From: Actinomyces sp. ph3
Lineage (GTDB): Bacteria > Actinomycetota > Actinomycetes > Actinomycetales > Actinomycetaceae
Reading direction: 5' to 3'
Length of the DNA: 64,000 bases
Assembly: GCF_000308055.1 (NCBI RefSeq)
Contig: NZ_CAGY01000003.1
Coordinates: 85,317 to 149,316 of the forward strand
Positions 8,218 to 16,012 of the stretch are shown here, one piece after another (positions within the stretch are counted from its first letter, which is position 1; every line of letters starts with the position of its first letter). A program made the position numbers and the translations under genes. The notes beneath the pieces were generated by a model that saw only the letters and a list, made by a program, of their open reading frames with translations, did not search any database and was not told where the DNA came from.

Positions 8218-9608
8218 CGCAGACCAGCTGCCTTTGCGGCGCGACGACGTTCACGGGCGGTGAAGTGCGCACCTACGGGATTAACGCGTTCGACCTGTTC
8301 GCGCATTGCTTCTTCATTGCGTCCGCGGCGACGAACCGAATGCGAAAGGGATGCGATGCCAAGCAGTGCAATTCCAAGGAAGAGGAGGCGGCCGGAGTAT
8401 CCGGATGCTTGGAGGTGGTGTGCAAGGTTAGCGCCCAAGGCACCGGAATTCTGCAGGAAGTGCAGAACGGAAACCGTGTGTGCCGAGGTAAATCCGGGGG
8501 CGAAAACCCAGGGGAGGCCGGCTGCGAAGAAGCAGAGGCCGCCGATCCATGCACCCAGTGAGGAACGCTTGAATGCTTCAAACAGTGCGATAACTGCGAC
8601 GAATGCGATAGCGACCTCGGTGATAGCAAGCCAGTTGATCACGCCGGTTGCTGCGGGATTTCCCTCGGGAAGTGTCATCCGAGCGCCGGCATCGGCAATG
8701 AGGTACCAGGTGATAGGCAGAGCAAAGATGCCCAGGGCCAATGAGCTCCAGTGAGCAGCCGCGCGAGAAGGCATTTCAGGAACGACGGTTGCGCCTTCGA
8801 AAAGGGCATCGTCGAGGCTCTCGGGAGTCTCTTGAGGAACGGTACGTTCGCCGCTGTCTTCACGAGGCTTCCACGAAGCTTCGGTCGTTGTGCTTTCCGC
8901 TGCCGGAGCAATGAATGCACGCCTACGAACCTGGGTGCTTTCAACCTCGTCCTCGGGTTCCTCGGTGGTTTCGGGCTGAGTAGGTGTGCGGCGCGAGAGG
9001 GCGTCGGGAACCTCGGTCACCGAAGGAGAGTCCTCAGGCTCTTCTTCCGCAGCTTCGGAAGTAGCCGGGATCGTTGTGGTGTGTGCGGAGTCGGCAGCTT
9101 CCTCAGATTCTTCGGGCTCAGATTCTATGGGGGATGCATCCTTGGACTCTGAGTTGTCCTCAGTAGTTTCTTCAGTTTTTTCCGAGGCCGACTCAGTATC
9201 GACGTCGTCGTGGGAGGTGTACTCAGACTCAGTCACGGTGTTCTCAGCGTGCTCGGAGTCCTGGCTATCGTCGTGCGAAGTTTCTTCGCTCGAAGCTTCG
9301 TCTGAAGAGGATTCCTCGGGCTGCGCATCCTGCTGTTCCTGGGCTGACTCGGCCTCGGCCTCGGAATGCTCAGAGGTCGAACGCTGTGCAAGAGCATCGT
9401 CCACGGATGTCGGGGTGACACCCATGTGGACGGGTTCAACCTGACTGGTTTCGGTAACTGATGCGCCACCGATGATGTCCTCGGTTGCAGATGCCTCACC
9501 GGGAAGGGTGACTTCTTCACCGGTCAGTGGTGTTTCCTCACCGGTAGGGGTGTGAGCGGTTTCTTCCGTCACCTTGTCAACGTCTTCCTTGTGTTCCTGA
9601 TCAGACAT
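8214..9608 (-). CDS. Membrane protein with long acidic Ser/Glu-rich N-terminal region
   Basis: 464 aa. Residues 1 to about 280 are low complexity, very rich in Glu, Ser, Thr and Asp, probably disordered and cytoplasmic. Four hydrophobic segments follow (around 290-310, 325-347, 355-375 and 408-428), then a basic tail. I do not recognise the membrane domain. A strong RBS (GAGGAGGT) precedes the ATG. Its stop overlaps the start of the alpha/beta hydrolase, so the two are translated together. Context between Crp and the tad cluster matches the place of a conserved membrane protein in mycobacteria. Function unknown. Confidence 0.75.
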   Translation of the reverse strand: MSDQEHKEDVDKVTEETAHTPTGEETPLTGEEVTLPGEASATEDIIGGASVTETSQVEPVHMGVTPTSVDDALAQRSTSEHSEAEAESAQEQQDAQPEESSSDEASSEETSHDDSQDSEHAENTVTESEYTSHDDVDTESASEKTEETTEDNSESKDASPIESEPEESEEAADSAHTTTIPATSEAAEEEPEDSPSVTEVPDALSRRTPTQPETTEEPEDEVESTQVRRRAFIAPAAESTTTEASWKPREDSGERTVPQETPESLDDALFEGATVVPEMPSRAAAHWSSLALGIFALPITWYLIADAGARMTLPEGNPAATGVINWLAITEVAIAFVAVIALFEAFKRSSLGAWIGGLCFFAAGLPWVFAPGFTSAHTVSVLHFLQNSGALGANLAHHLQASGYSGRLLFLGIALLGIASLSHSVRRRGRNEEAMREQVERVNPVGAHFTARERRRAAKAAGLR

Positions 9609-9683
9609 GAGACCTCCTCTTCTCGTGCTGACGATAACGAGAAAACGAATATTTTTGGGGATTACCCGCCGAGAAGCGCTGGA

Positions 9684-10598
9684 TTATGCGACTTGGTCAG
9701 AGCTTGATGCGTCGTTGGGAGCGTAGCGGCGAGCCCAGTAAATTCCCAAGGTCGAGGCAGCAAGGATCATTCCGTAGGCGGAAATAGTCGATGCAGACAT
9801 CAGAATCTGAGTTCCCATTGATTTTCCAGGGGTCACGACAGCGCCGGAGAGGCTTGTCCCAACAGGAATCAGAAGGAAGGCGGGGATGATGTACATCCAT
9901 GCGACAACCTGAGGGCCGATCATTGACCAGCGCGAAACAAGCGCGATCAGTCCTAACATGACGGCAACTGCGATGCCCTCCGATGTGTGCATGGGGGTCT
10001 GTGCAATGACTGCGTGGAGTCCGCTGGCAGCCATTGGAAGAGAATCGGCAGGAGCGCAGCGAACGAGAAGGACGACGGCAATAATTCCCAGTGGAAGTGA
10101 AGCCACTGCAACTGCGATTCGCTCACCCTGGTGGCGCTGAAAGGACACAAGCTGATCGGAATCCGGGCTGTTTTCGCGTGCGCGATGAGTCAGGGCCAAG
10201 GCAACTCCGCCGCCAAAAAGGATTGCAGCTACGCATATGGGGTAGAGATTCCAGGTCTGTGCGGCAGAAATATCGTTGGTTGAAAGGTTTGAGGCCACGA
10301 GGAAGTGGACCCGAAGGCAGCCAAAGGTCTGCAAGAAACCAATGACAAGTGCCCACGCGGCAGCAATGAACATGCCAATGGAATTGCGTTCACAGTTGAT
10401 AGAAATCATGGCCAGAAGAATGGTCGAAAAAGCCATGCCGATCATGCCCTCGACCGAGGCCAAAGGAACACCAATCGCAGCTCGCGCCTGAAGATCCGCG
10501 AGCGACATTCCCATGAGGATCAGGGCAAGGGGCGCAAAGATGACAGCGAAGATTGCTGGACGCAGGATAGCGCCGACCGGGATGGACAATCTGGACAT
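9684..10598 (-). CDS. Polytopic membrane protein of unknown function
   Basis: 304 aa, strongly hydrophobic, with about eight membrane-spanning segments spread over the length, starting at residues 10-30. A polar loop near 150-170 (HRARENSPDSDQLVSFQRHQ) separates two halves. No transporter signature or catalytic motif is visible, and I do not recognise the family. It follows the HAD phosphatase gene by 18 nt and precedes the acidic membrane protein by 75 nt, so it is probably in the same transcript. No clear RBS lies before the ATG, so the start is uncertain. Confidence 0.65.
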   Translation of the reverse strand: MSRLSIPVGAILRPAIFAVIFAPLALILMGMSLADLQARAAIGVPLASVEGMIGMAFSTILLAMISINCERNSIGMFIAAAWALVIGFLQTFGCLRVHFLVASNLSTNDISAAQTWNLYPICVAAILFGGGVALALTHRARENSPDSDQLVSFQRHQGERIAVAVASLPLGIIAVVLLVRCAPADSLPMAASGLHAVIAQTPMHTSEGIAVAVMLGLIALVSRWSMIGPQVVAWMYIIPAFLLIPVGTSLSGAVVTPGKSMGTQILMSASTISAYGMILAASTLGIYWARRYAPNDASSSDQVA

Positions 10599-10616
10599 AT
10601 ATCAAGTATGCCGGTA

Positions 10617-11471
10617 CTAGCTGGGAATTGAGCGGCGTGCCCAATAGCCGATGCCTATTCCTCCTGCCAAAGCGAGGGGAATCATTGCACGGGCAAGGCG
10701 GGCGCGCTTTCGGCCTCGAATTCGCACTGTTCGCGTAAAGGACAGAATCGGCCATTCACGCTCGCGTGCAACCGCCGCAAGCGCGCGATCAGGGTTCACC
10801 GCCCTTGGGTTTCCCACTAATTCGAGCATCGGCAGGTCAGAGATGGAATCGCTGTACGCAAAGGAATCATTCAAGTCCCAGCCGCGCTCGCGGGCCAAAG
10901 CTGCGCAGGCCTCGGCCTTTCCTTCCCCGTGATTGAAGTGGGTAATGGTGCCATCGGCCAAGCCGTCCTGACCCTGCCCGACGATCGTGGATAAAGCATC
11001 GGGGATCGAAAGCAGGTGCGCGATGGGGCGAACGATCTCTAGCGGTGAGGCAGATGCGATAACAACGTGGTGGCCCAAGAGTCGGTGGTGATCGATCAGT
11101 GCCAATGCTTCCCTGTAACACAGAGGTGCAATCGTTGAATTTGTGACGTTATTGACGATTTTTTCAACGTACTGTGGGTCCCAGCCGCGAGTAAGCTCCC
11201 CCAAGGCATGCATCATCGAGCGCATTCGTTCATCGTCAGCACCGGTGAAGAGATAGGGAAGTTGGACAAGGGTTGCTCGCAGGGAATCCCAGCGGCTCAT
11301 GACTCCCGCGTGAACCAGCGGGCTGCTCAGTGCCATTGCCGAGGCCGTGGCCAAGATGGTCTTGTCAAGATCGAAAAAGGCCGCGATACGGGTATCACCT
11401 TCTAGGCGTTGGTTAGCGCCGGGTAAGGCAGGTTTGAGGGTTTCTGTGTTGTTGTTATTGAGGATGGTCAT
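10617..11471 (-). CDS. HAD-family phosphatase (SerB-like, IB subfamily)
   Basis: 284 aa from the chosen ATG, which has an AAGGTG RBS; a longer reading frame upstream would run through the ssd promoter. HAD motifs: FDLDKT (33-38, nucleophile Asp34), ASASP (motif II), and YSDSISDLPML (motifs III/IV). A cap of helices follows motif I, and a short hydrophobic segment near the C-terminus (IPLALAGGIGIGYWA) may associate with the membrane. The family includes phosphoserine phosphatase-like enzymes; this one is divergent from ssd/tad genes, a conserved pairing in actinobacteria. The substrate is unknown. The 123-bp gap to ssd should contain divergent promoters. Confidence 0.87.
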   Translation of the reverse strand: MTILNNNNTETLKPALPGANQRLEGDTRIAAFFDLDKTILATASAMALSSPLVHAGVMSRWDSLRATLVQLPYLFTGADDERMRSMMHALGELTRGWDPQYVEKIVNNVTNSTIAPLCYREALALIDHHRLLGHHVVIASASPLEIVRPIAHLLSIPDALSTIVGQGQDGLADGTITHFNHGEGKAEACAALARERGWDLNDSFAYSDSISDLPMLELVGNPRAVNPDRALAAVAREREWPILSFTRTVRIRGRKRARLARAMIPLALAGGIGIGYWARRSIPS

Positions 11472-11594
11472 CGTTGACACCTTGGCTTGATGCGGAAACA
11501 GCAGTGTTATCCACAGGGACGGGATTGGCTCTAGTTTTCCACAGATTCTGCGGTGGCGGTGGTATTCGGTGAAAAGAAAATTCACGCTTGCACC

Positions 11595-12593
11595 ATGAAG
11601 AGCGAAGGCTACGTTGCATTTTGGGCACTTTCGCAAGGTGCCGAGCAGTCATTGCGTGCGGTCTGCGCTCTGCTGGGGATTAATGTTCGTGAATGCCACC
11701 CAGAAGAATGTGAGCGCACAGAGTTTCGCGTTGAGGAAGTGATCTGCGCTGTCCTTGGTAGGAGCGAAGATCAAGCCCGGTGGGAACACCGTGGAATCCA
11801 CGTGTTGGTGATTGGCGATACGCTGCGTCTTCCAGGTTGTGAGAAGGCAATGGGGCAGCTCATCCTTGCCGATCATGCGCGTCGGCAGGCTATGGTTCCG
11901 CCGCATTCTTCTCACCTTTGTGTGGGAATCGCAGGTTGGAGCGGGGGAGTAGGGGTCTCTGCTCTTGCCTGGGATCTGTGCGCGGACACGGGAAGTGTTT
12001 TAGTGAATTGCTCGGGACCGGGACCTGTACGAGGCCGTGGCGGACACATCCCTGTTCCCGAGGATGGGCAGGTGGCTTGGTCGCGCTTGAGCAGAGGCGA
12101 GCGTTATTTCCTTCCCTCGATCGCGAATAGTCTTCCCTGCGCTCAGGGAGTGTCTTTTGTCGGCGGAGATTCACGCGACTATGCAGATTCTGATGACTCG
12201 CGACTCCCGGGGCTTCTTGCCGCTCTGCGTGAAACTCGCAGTGTGGTGTGTGATCTGGGGAAATGGGGAGCGAGGTGCGAACAGACCGCAAGGAATTTTG
12301 ATGCGCTCATTCTTATAGGTCTGGGAGATGCTGTTGGAGCCGCGCGTCTGTGTGCTCTCAGTGCATCATTTCCGTTTCCGTGTCGAAGTTTTCTCTTAAT
12401 CGCGCCACCTCCACGTGGTGGATTCTTTTCACGAGCTCCACTGAGCGGACAAATCTCGTCGACTCAAATCACTCAAATTACCCACACCGAAGGAATGGGT
12501 GTGCACCCAGCGGGAATGAGGCCTCGGCAGGGGCGGAAAGGCAGACGTGCCCGCTTGCGACTGTGGGAACAGATTGTGGAGCGCACGCAATGA
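11595..12593 (+). CDS. Septum-site-determining protein homologue (Ssd/CpaE-like, tad cluster)
   Basis: 332 aa from ATG 11595 (an earlier in-frame start at 11553 lies near the divergent promoter). It is a MinD/ParA-fold protein of the actinobacterial helicase/secretion-neighbourhood CpaE type. The P-loop is GIAGWSGGVGVSALAW (about 111-126): it keeps the glycines but lacks the invariant lysine of Walker A, as is usual for this family. In mycobacteria Ssd affects septum placement; in tad systems CpaE localises the pilus. Its stop overlaps the tadA start (ATGA), making it the first gene of the tad operon. The C-terminus is basic. Confidence 0.85.
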   Translation: MKSEGYVAFWALSQGAEQSLRAVCALLGINVRECHPEECERTEFRVEEVICAVLGRSEDQARWEHRGIHVLVIGDTLRLPGCEKAMGQLILADHARRQAMVPPHSSHLCVGIAGWSGGVGVSALAWDLCADTGSVLVNCSGPGPVRGRGGHIPVPEDGQVAWSRLSRGERYFLPSIANSLPCAQGVSFVGGDSRDYADSDDSRLPGLLAALRETRSVVCDLGKWGARCEQTARNFDALILIGLGDAVGAARLCALSASFPFPCRSFLLIAPPPRGGFFSRAPLSGQISSTQITQITHTEGMGVHPAGMRPRQGRKGRRARLRLWEQIVERTQ

Positions 12594-13729
12594 GCCTGAT
12601 CGACGATTGCCTTGTAGTTGCGCATTCGGGAAAGGAGGACGGCCAAGCGTCGATAGCTTCCAGGCCTGTCGGGATGGGAATCGAAGAGCTTGGTACACAT
12701 TTGGAAGAACTCGAAGCTCGTTTCAATGGCTTGGGAAAGACCTTGGCTCCCTTGATTCACCTTCCCGGAATTACAGATATTTTGGTGAATTCCAGGCAGG
12801 TGTGGGCCGATTGCGGGCAGGGTGTTCAGCCGGCTGGATGCTCTTTTGATAGTGAAGAAGAAGTACGTGAACTAGCCGTCACAATGGCAGGAATCTGCGG
12901 AAAGCGTTTAGACGATGCGGCTCCAATTGTTGATGGAGTCTTACCTATGGGGATTCGTCTGCACGCGGTTATCCCACCACTTTCTGGTGGGGGAACTCTG
13001 ATTTCTCTGAGGATTCCAGCCAGAAATGGGCTCAGCATTGAGCAGATGCGTGAGATGGGAAGTATTGACAACACCTCGTATCAGGTGTTGATGCGTGCCC
13101 TTGATATGCGCTGCAACATCCTCATTTCTGGTGCGACGGGGAGTGGAAAAACCACTCTGCTTGCTGCACTTTTGGGCACTTTGCCCCACGGTCAGAGGCT
13201 GATCTGCATCGAAGAAATGAGCGAGCTAAATCCTCAACATCCCCATGCCGTTCACCTTCAAGCCAGACAGGCTAATGCTCAGGGGCGCGGGGAAGTGACT
13301 CTTTCGGAACTGGTCCGAGCTGCCATGCGAATGAGGCCGGACCGCATTGTTTTAGGGGAATGTCGAGGTATTGAAGTTCGTGACATTATGACGGCTTTGA
13401 ATACCGGGCACCGCGGAAGTTTTGCCACGATTCACGCGAATACCCCCGCTGAAGTTCCAGCCCGACTTGCAGCACTGGGAGCGCTCGCGGGAATGGAAGC
13501 TCGGGCAACGGATCTGCAGGCAAAGGCGGCGTTTCAGATAGTTGTCCATATGGAACGTATCGCTCATGGTCCAAAGCGCGGTGCCCGACAGCTGACACAG
13601 ATCGGGATTTTTGGGATGGAAAATGGGGTACTTGCGTGCACCTGTGCCTATCGATGTGATTCCCGAGGCCGTGGAAAACCCGGACCCGCGTGGGAAGGAC
13701 TGCGCGCATTGCTTACTGAGGACCCCTGA
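12590..13729 (+). CDS. tadA: Tad secretion ATPase (TadA/CpaF family)
   Basis: 379 aa hexameric secretion ATPase driving Flp pilus assembly. Visible motifs: GATGSGKTT Walker A (181-189), CIEEM Asp box (206-210), Walker B RIVLGECRG (252-260) and His box GSFATIHANTP (276-286). The start was set at the ATG overlapping the ssd stop; a longer upstream extension would lie out of frame inside ssd and has no support. The stop overlaps the next gene's ATG (TGATG). It should work with the TadB/C-type membrane protein encoded next and the Flp pilin, at the cytoplasmic membrane. Confidence 0.95.
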   Translation: MSLIDDCLVVAHSGKEDGQASIASRPVGMGIEELGTHLEELEARFNGLGKTLAPLIHLPGITDILVNSRQVWADCGQGVQPAGCSFDSEEEVRELAVTMAGICGKRLDDAAPIVDGVLPMGIRLHAVIPPLSGGGTLISLRIPARNGLSIEQMREMGSIDNTSYQVLMRALDMRCNILISGATGSGKTTLLAALLGTLPHGQRLICIEEMSELNPQHPHAVHLQARQANAQGRGEVTLSELVRAAMRMRPDRIVLGECRGIEVRDIMTALNTGHRGSFATIHANTPAEVPARLAALGALAGMEARATDLQAKAAFQIVVHMERIAHGPKRGARQLTQIGIFGMENGVLACTCAYRCDSRGRGKPGPAWEGLRALLTEDP

Positions 13730-14766
13730 TGCAGGCCAGGACATTTCGTCGTGTTCTGATGTGGGATCCGCATCCATTGGCGCGTGGGCAGCAGCGATTC
13801 TGGTCGAATCTGCAACGCGTGCACTCTCGATCCTGGAGGGTAAGTACTTCATATTCCGGGATTAGTGAAGCGGCTCAATCCCTGCGAAAAGTCAGTGCTT
13901 TGGTTCGTGCCGGGTTGCCCGCACGTGATGCATGGCTGCAAGTGGGTGAAGGAGAAGAAGGAGTGCCCAATGGGGTTGCTTCCATTGTTCTCAAACAGGC
14001 TGGAGAGCACGCGCATATGGTTACTGCAGCCTGCGCCGTCTCCTACGAATTAGGCGCTCCTTTATCAGAGGTATTGGATGCTTTGGCACAAAACTTTGAT
14101 GATATTGAGAGCATTCAAAAGGCGCGACGAGTTGCTGGTGCTGGCCCCGCTCTATCCGCAAAGATCCTCAACTTACTGCCACTGCTGGCACTGCTCGCGG
14201 TATTCATCATGGGGATTAACCCATTTCCTGTGCTTGTTGATGGGGGAGTGGGTTCGCTGTGCGCAGTAGTCGGGCTGTCATTCTTGGCAGCGGGTCGATG
14301 GGTGTCACTTCGTCTGATACGCCGATCGTCACGTCAATGGGAGGAAGGTGCTCAGGAAGATATCGCGATTATCGCTGAGCTGGTAATCGCTGCATTGGAT
14401 TCTGGAGTCTCCATTCCTCGAGCCTTGGAGTGTATTGGGCGCTCTGCGCGAATCGAAGATCTGGTGAGAGCCGCAAGTTGTTTGACTCTTGGTGTGCGAT
14501 GGGATCGCGCCTGGGAGGGATGTAGTGAGGGGATAGCAAGGATCGCCGAGGTGCTACGAGAAGCATGGGGGCGCGGGGCATCAGTTGATCATCAGCTGCA
14601 CGCCTTAGCGGAGGCGAGCAGAGATCAAAGACTGACCGATGCGCGCGCCGGAGCAGAGGAATTGGGCGTGAAATTGGTTGTGCCCTTGGGATTACTGATG
14701 TTGCCAGCCTTTATCTTCCTAGGGGTTGCCCCGGTACTTCTGACAATGGCTCGAAATAGTTTCTAA
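13729..14766 (+). CDS. Fused TadB/TadC-type inner-membrane protein (two T2SSF halves)
   Basis: 345 aa. Two GspF/T2SSF-like halves lie in one chain: the first about 45-135 (AQSLRKVSALVRAGLPARDA ... LSEVLDALAQ) followed by two membrane segments (about 148-168 and 175-196), the second about 208-300 (EDIAIIAELVIAALDSGVS ... RGASVDHQLHALAEASRD) with a C-terminal hydrophobic segment (about 316-340). Most actinobacteria encode these as separate TadB and TadC proteins. This chain is shorter than two complete proteins together, and the first half lacks the usual N-terminal membrane segments. Translationally coupled to tadA. It should form the membrane platform on which TadA acts. Confidence 0.85.
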   Translation: MQARTFRRVLMWDPHPLARGQQRFWSNLQRVHSRSWRVSTSYSGISEAAQSLRKVSALVRAGLPARDAWLQVGEGEEGVPNGVASIVLKQAGEHAHMVTAACAVSYELGAPLSEVLDALAQNFDDIESIQKARRVAGAGPALSAKILNLLPLLALLAVFIMGINPFPVLVDGGVGSLCAVVGLSFLAAGRWVSLRLIRRSSRQWEEGAQEDIAIIAELVIAALDSGVSIPRALECIGRSARIEDLVRAASCLTLGVRWDRAWEGCSEGIARIAEVLREAWGRGASVDHQLHALAEASRDQRLTDARAGAEELGVKLVVPLGLLMLPAFIFLGVAPVLLTMARNSF

Positions 14767-14896
14767 GAAATCCCGCGAATGCTATCCACAGTTTCTGTGT
14801 GTCGACGATTCATCCACAATTTTCGAGGCTGCTGAGATTTACGAGAGCTTCTTGGAGCACTCTCAAGACATGGGAACGAAGAGAAAGGAAAGACCC

Positions 14897-15103
14897 ATGT
14901 TGACGGAAGAAACACTTCATGATGATCGTGATCCGAAGAGCGAAATGATGACAGATCCAGAAGAAGGATCGACAACCGTCGAGTATGCGATTGGGGCATT
15001 GGCTACAGCGGGATTCGCCGGCTTGCTCTTAGTAGTTTTAAAGTCCGGTGTCGTGCAATCTGCGCTTGAACAGCTCATTAGCTCTGCATTGAGCATTTCA
15101 TGA
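14897..15103 (+). CDS. Flp-type pilin, DUF4244 family
   Basis: 68 aa from the ATG with a GAAAGGAAAG RBS; an upstream in-frame ATG at 14852 would add a segment without support. A hydrophilic leader ends in a prepilin-peptidase-like site EEG/STTVEYA (glycine followed by Glu at +5 and Tyr), then a hydrophobic helix ALATAGFAGLLLVVLKSG. This is the actinobacterial Flp-like DUF4244 pattern and should be the major pilin or pseudopilin of the tad system. Its stop overlaps the TadE start (ATGA). About 130 nt of spacing from the previous gene and the strong RBS suggest higher expression. No prepilin peptidase gene lies in the window. Confidence 0.88.
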   Translation: MLTEETLHDDRDPKSEMMTDPEEGSTTVEYAIGALATAGFAGLLLVVLKSGVVQSALEQLISSALSIS

Positions 15104-15489
15104 AACTGAGGTGCGGCCGCTCAATGCCGTCATCCGAAAAGCATTCGGATGACGGCATGGTCAGCGTTGAAATTGCTCTAGGTACCTTCTCGATAGTCAT
15201 CATGATTGCACTTGTCCTTTCAGTCTTTGCTGCTGCCATGACCACCCAGAATTTGTGTACTGCACTTTCAATGGGCATCCGTGAAAGCGCTCGCGGAGGG
15301 AACGGGCAGGAAACTGCGCAGGTGATGTCCGCTCGGATATCAGGGGCTCACTTTGAGTTCTCTGCAGATGAAAAGTGGATCTACGGCAAAGCACAAGCTC
15401 CCTATAGGGGCCCCGCGGGAATGATCGGCTTGAACTCGCAATGCAGATATCAGATGTTGCGCGAGAGCACTGTGGTTGGCGGTGATTGA
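15100..15489 (+). CDS. TadE-like pseudopilin
   Basis: 129 aa. A short charged leader precedes DDG/MVSVEIALGTF, a prepilin-type cleavage site with Glu at +5, followed by a hydrophobic segment (FSIVIMIALVLSVFAAAM). This is the TadE-like protein of the helicase/secretion neighbourhood. TadE/F pseudopilins are membrane-anchored minor subunits needed for Flp pilus assembly. It overlaps the upstream pilin gene by 4 nt, and its TGA lies 2 nt before the ATG of the next gene. The C-terminal half (ESARGGNGQ onward) has two cysteines and no known motif. Confidence 0.85.
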   Translation: MKLRCGRSMPSSEKHSDDGMVSVEIALGTFSIVIMIALVLSVFAAAMTTQNLCTALSMGIRESARGGNGQETAQVMSARISGAHFEFSADEKWIYGKAQAPYRGPAGMIGLNSQCRYQMLRESTVVGGD

Positions 15490-15491
15490 GA

Positions 15492-15986
15492 ATGGCTGAG
15501 AAGACTGATCCGGATGAAGGCTCCGGGACAATCATGGTGGTTGGAGTTCTGGCTGCCCTAGCCATTCTTGCCTGCAGTGCACTGACGTACATTGCAATTC
15601 TTGCGGCGGGAAATCGAGCCCAGAATATTGCGGATCTCAGTGCCTTGGCGGGAGCAGATATTTCCGCGACAGCTCAGTGGGAGTCGGTTGAGGAAAAAGC
15701 CTGTCGTGCAGCAAATGAGGTCGCTCAAGAAAACGGGGCAATGCTGAGCTCATGTCACTGCGAAAGTGTCGACACGATCGTCACGGTGCGTGTGAGCAGT
15801 GGGTGGGGATGGAATGTCTTTCGCTCGGCTCGAGCGGGAGTTGATGATGAAAGTGCTGTAAATGCACTTGAGGGGCCTGCCCCCCGGCTGGCCCCTCAAG
15901 CATCCCATCAACACAGTGCGAGTTTCCCGAAAAGTCTTTCGGTGTGGCATCCCCACTTAAGTGGGGTCCAACTCTCGATGACTTAA
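15492..15986 (+). CDS. Second TadE-like protein (Rv3654c type) with unusual C-terminal extension
   Basis: 164 aa from ATG 15492 (a TTG at 15486 overlapping the TadE stop is possible). DPDEGSGTIMVVGVLAALAILAC gives a pilin-like leader and hydrophobic helix, but no Glu at +5. The RAQNIADLSALAGA segment is typical of the TadE/G-like protein that closes actinobacterial tad operons. As I remember them, family members end soon after an ARAG-type stretch; here about 47 further residues (from about residue 117) follow and are read through two GC-rich palindromes. The true 3' end may have been lost by a small frameshift. Last gene of the operon, convergent with the helicase. Confidence 0.75.
   Translation: MAEKTDPDEGSGTIMVVGVLAALAILACSALTYIAILAAGNRAQNIADLSALAGADISATAQWESVEEKACRAANEVAQENGAMLSSCHCESVDTIVTVRVSSGWGWNVFRSARAGVDDESAVNALEGPAPRLAPQASHQHSASFPKSLSVWHPHLSGVQLSMT
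15867..15900. terminator. 11-bp GC-rich hairpin within 3' end of TadE-like gene
   Basis: 15867-15877 and 15890-15900 are exact reverse complements with a C-rich 12-nt loop. It lies inside the reading frame of the last tad gene. It is a plausible terminator of the tad operon or of the convergent helicase gene, but no T-run follows on either strand. Confidence 0.45.
15951..15966. repeat. Perfect 16-bp palindrome between convergent tad operon and helicase gene
   Basis: CCCCACTTAAGTGGGG is a perfect palindrome 47 nt beyond the helicase stop. A second small hairpin (15927-15932 with 15937-15942) lies just before. Possible terminator element or protein-binding site; a palindrome with no loop is a poor hairpin former. 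Confidence 0.5.
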
Positions 15987-16012
15987 ATATAGGAAGTCAT
16001 ACTGTGTGGATA

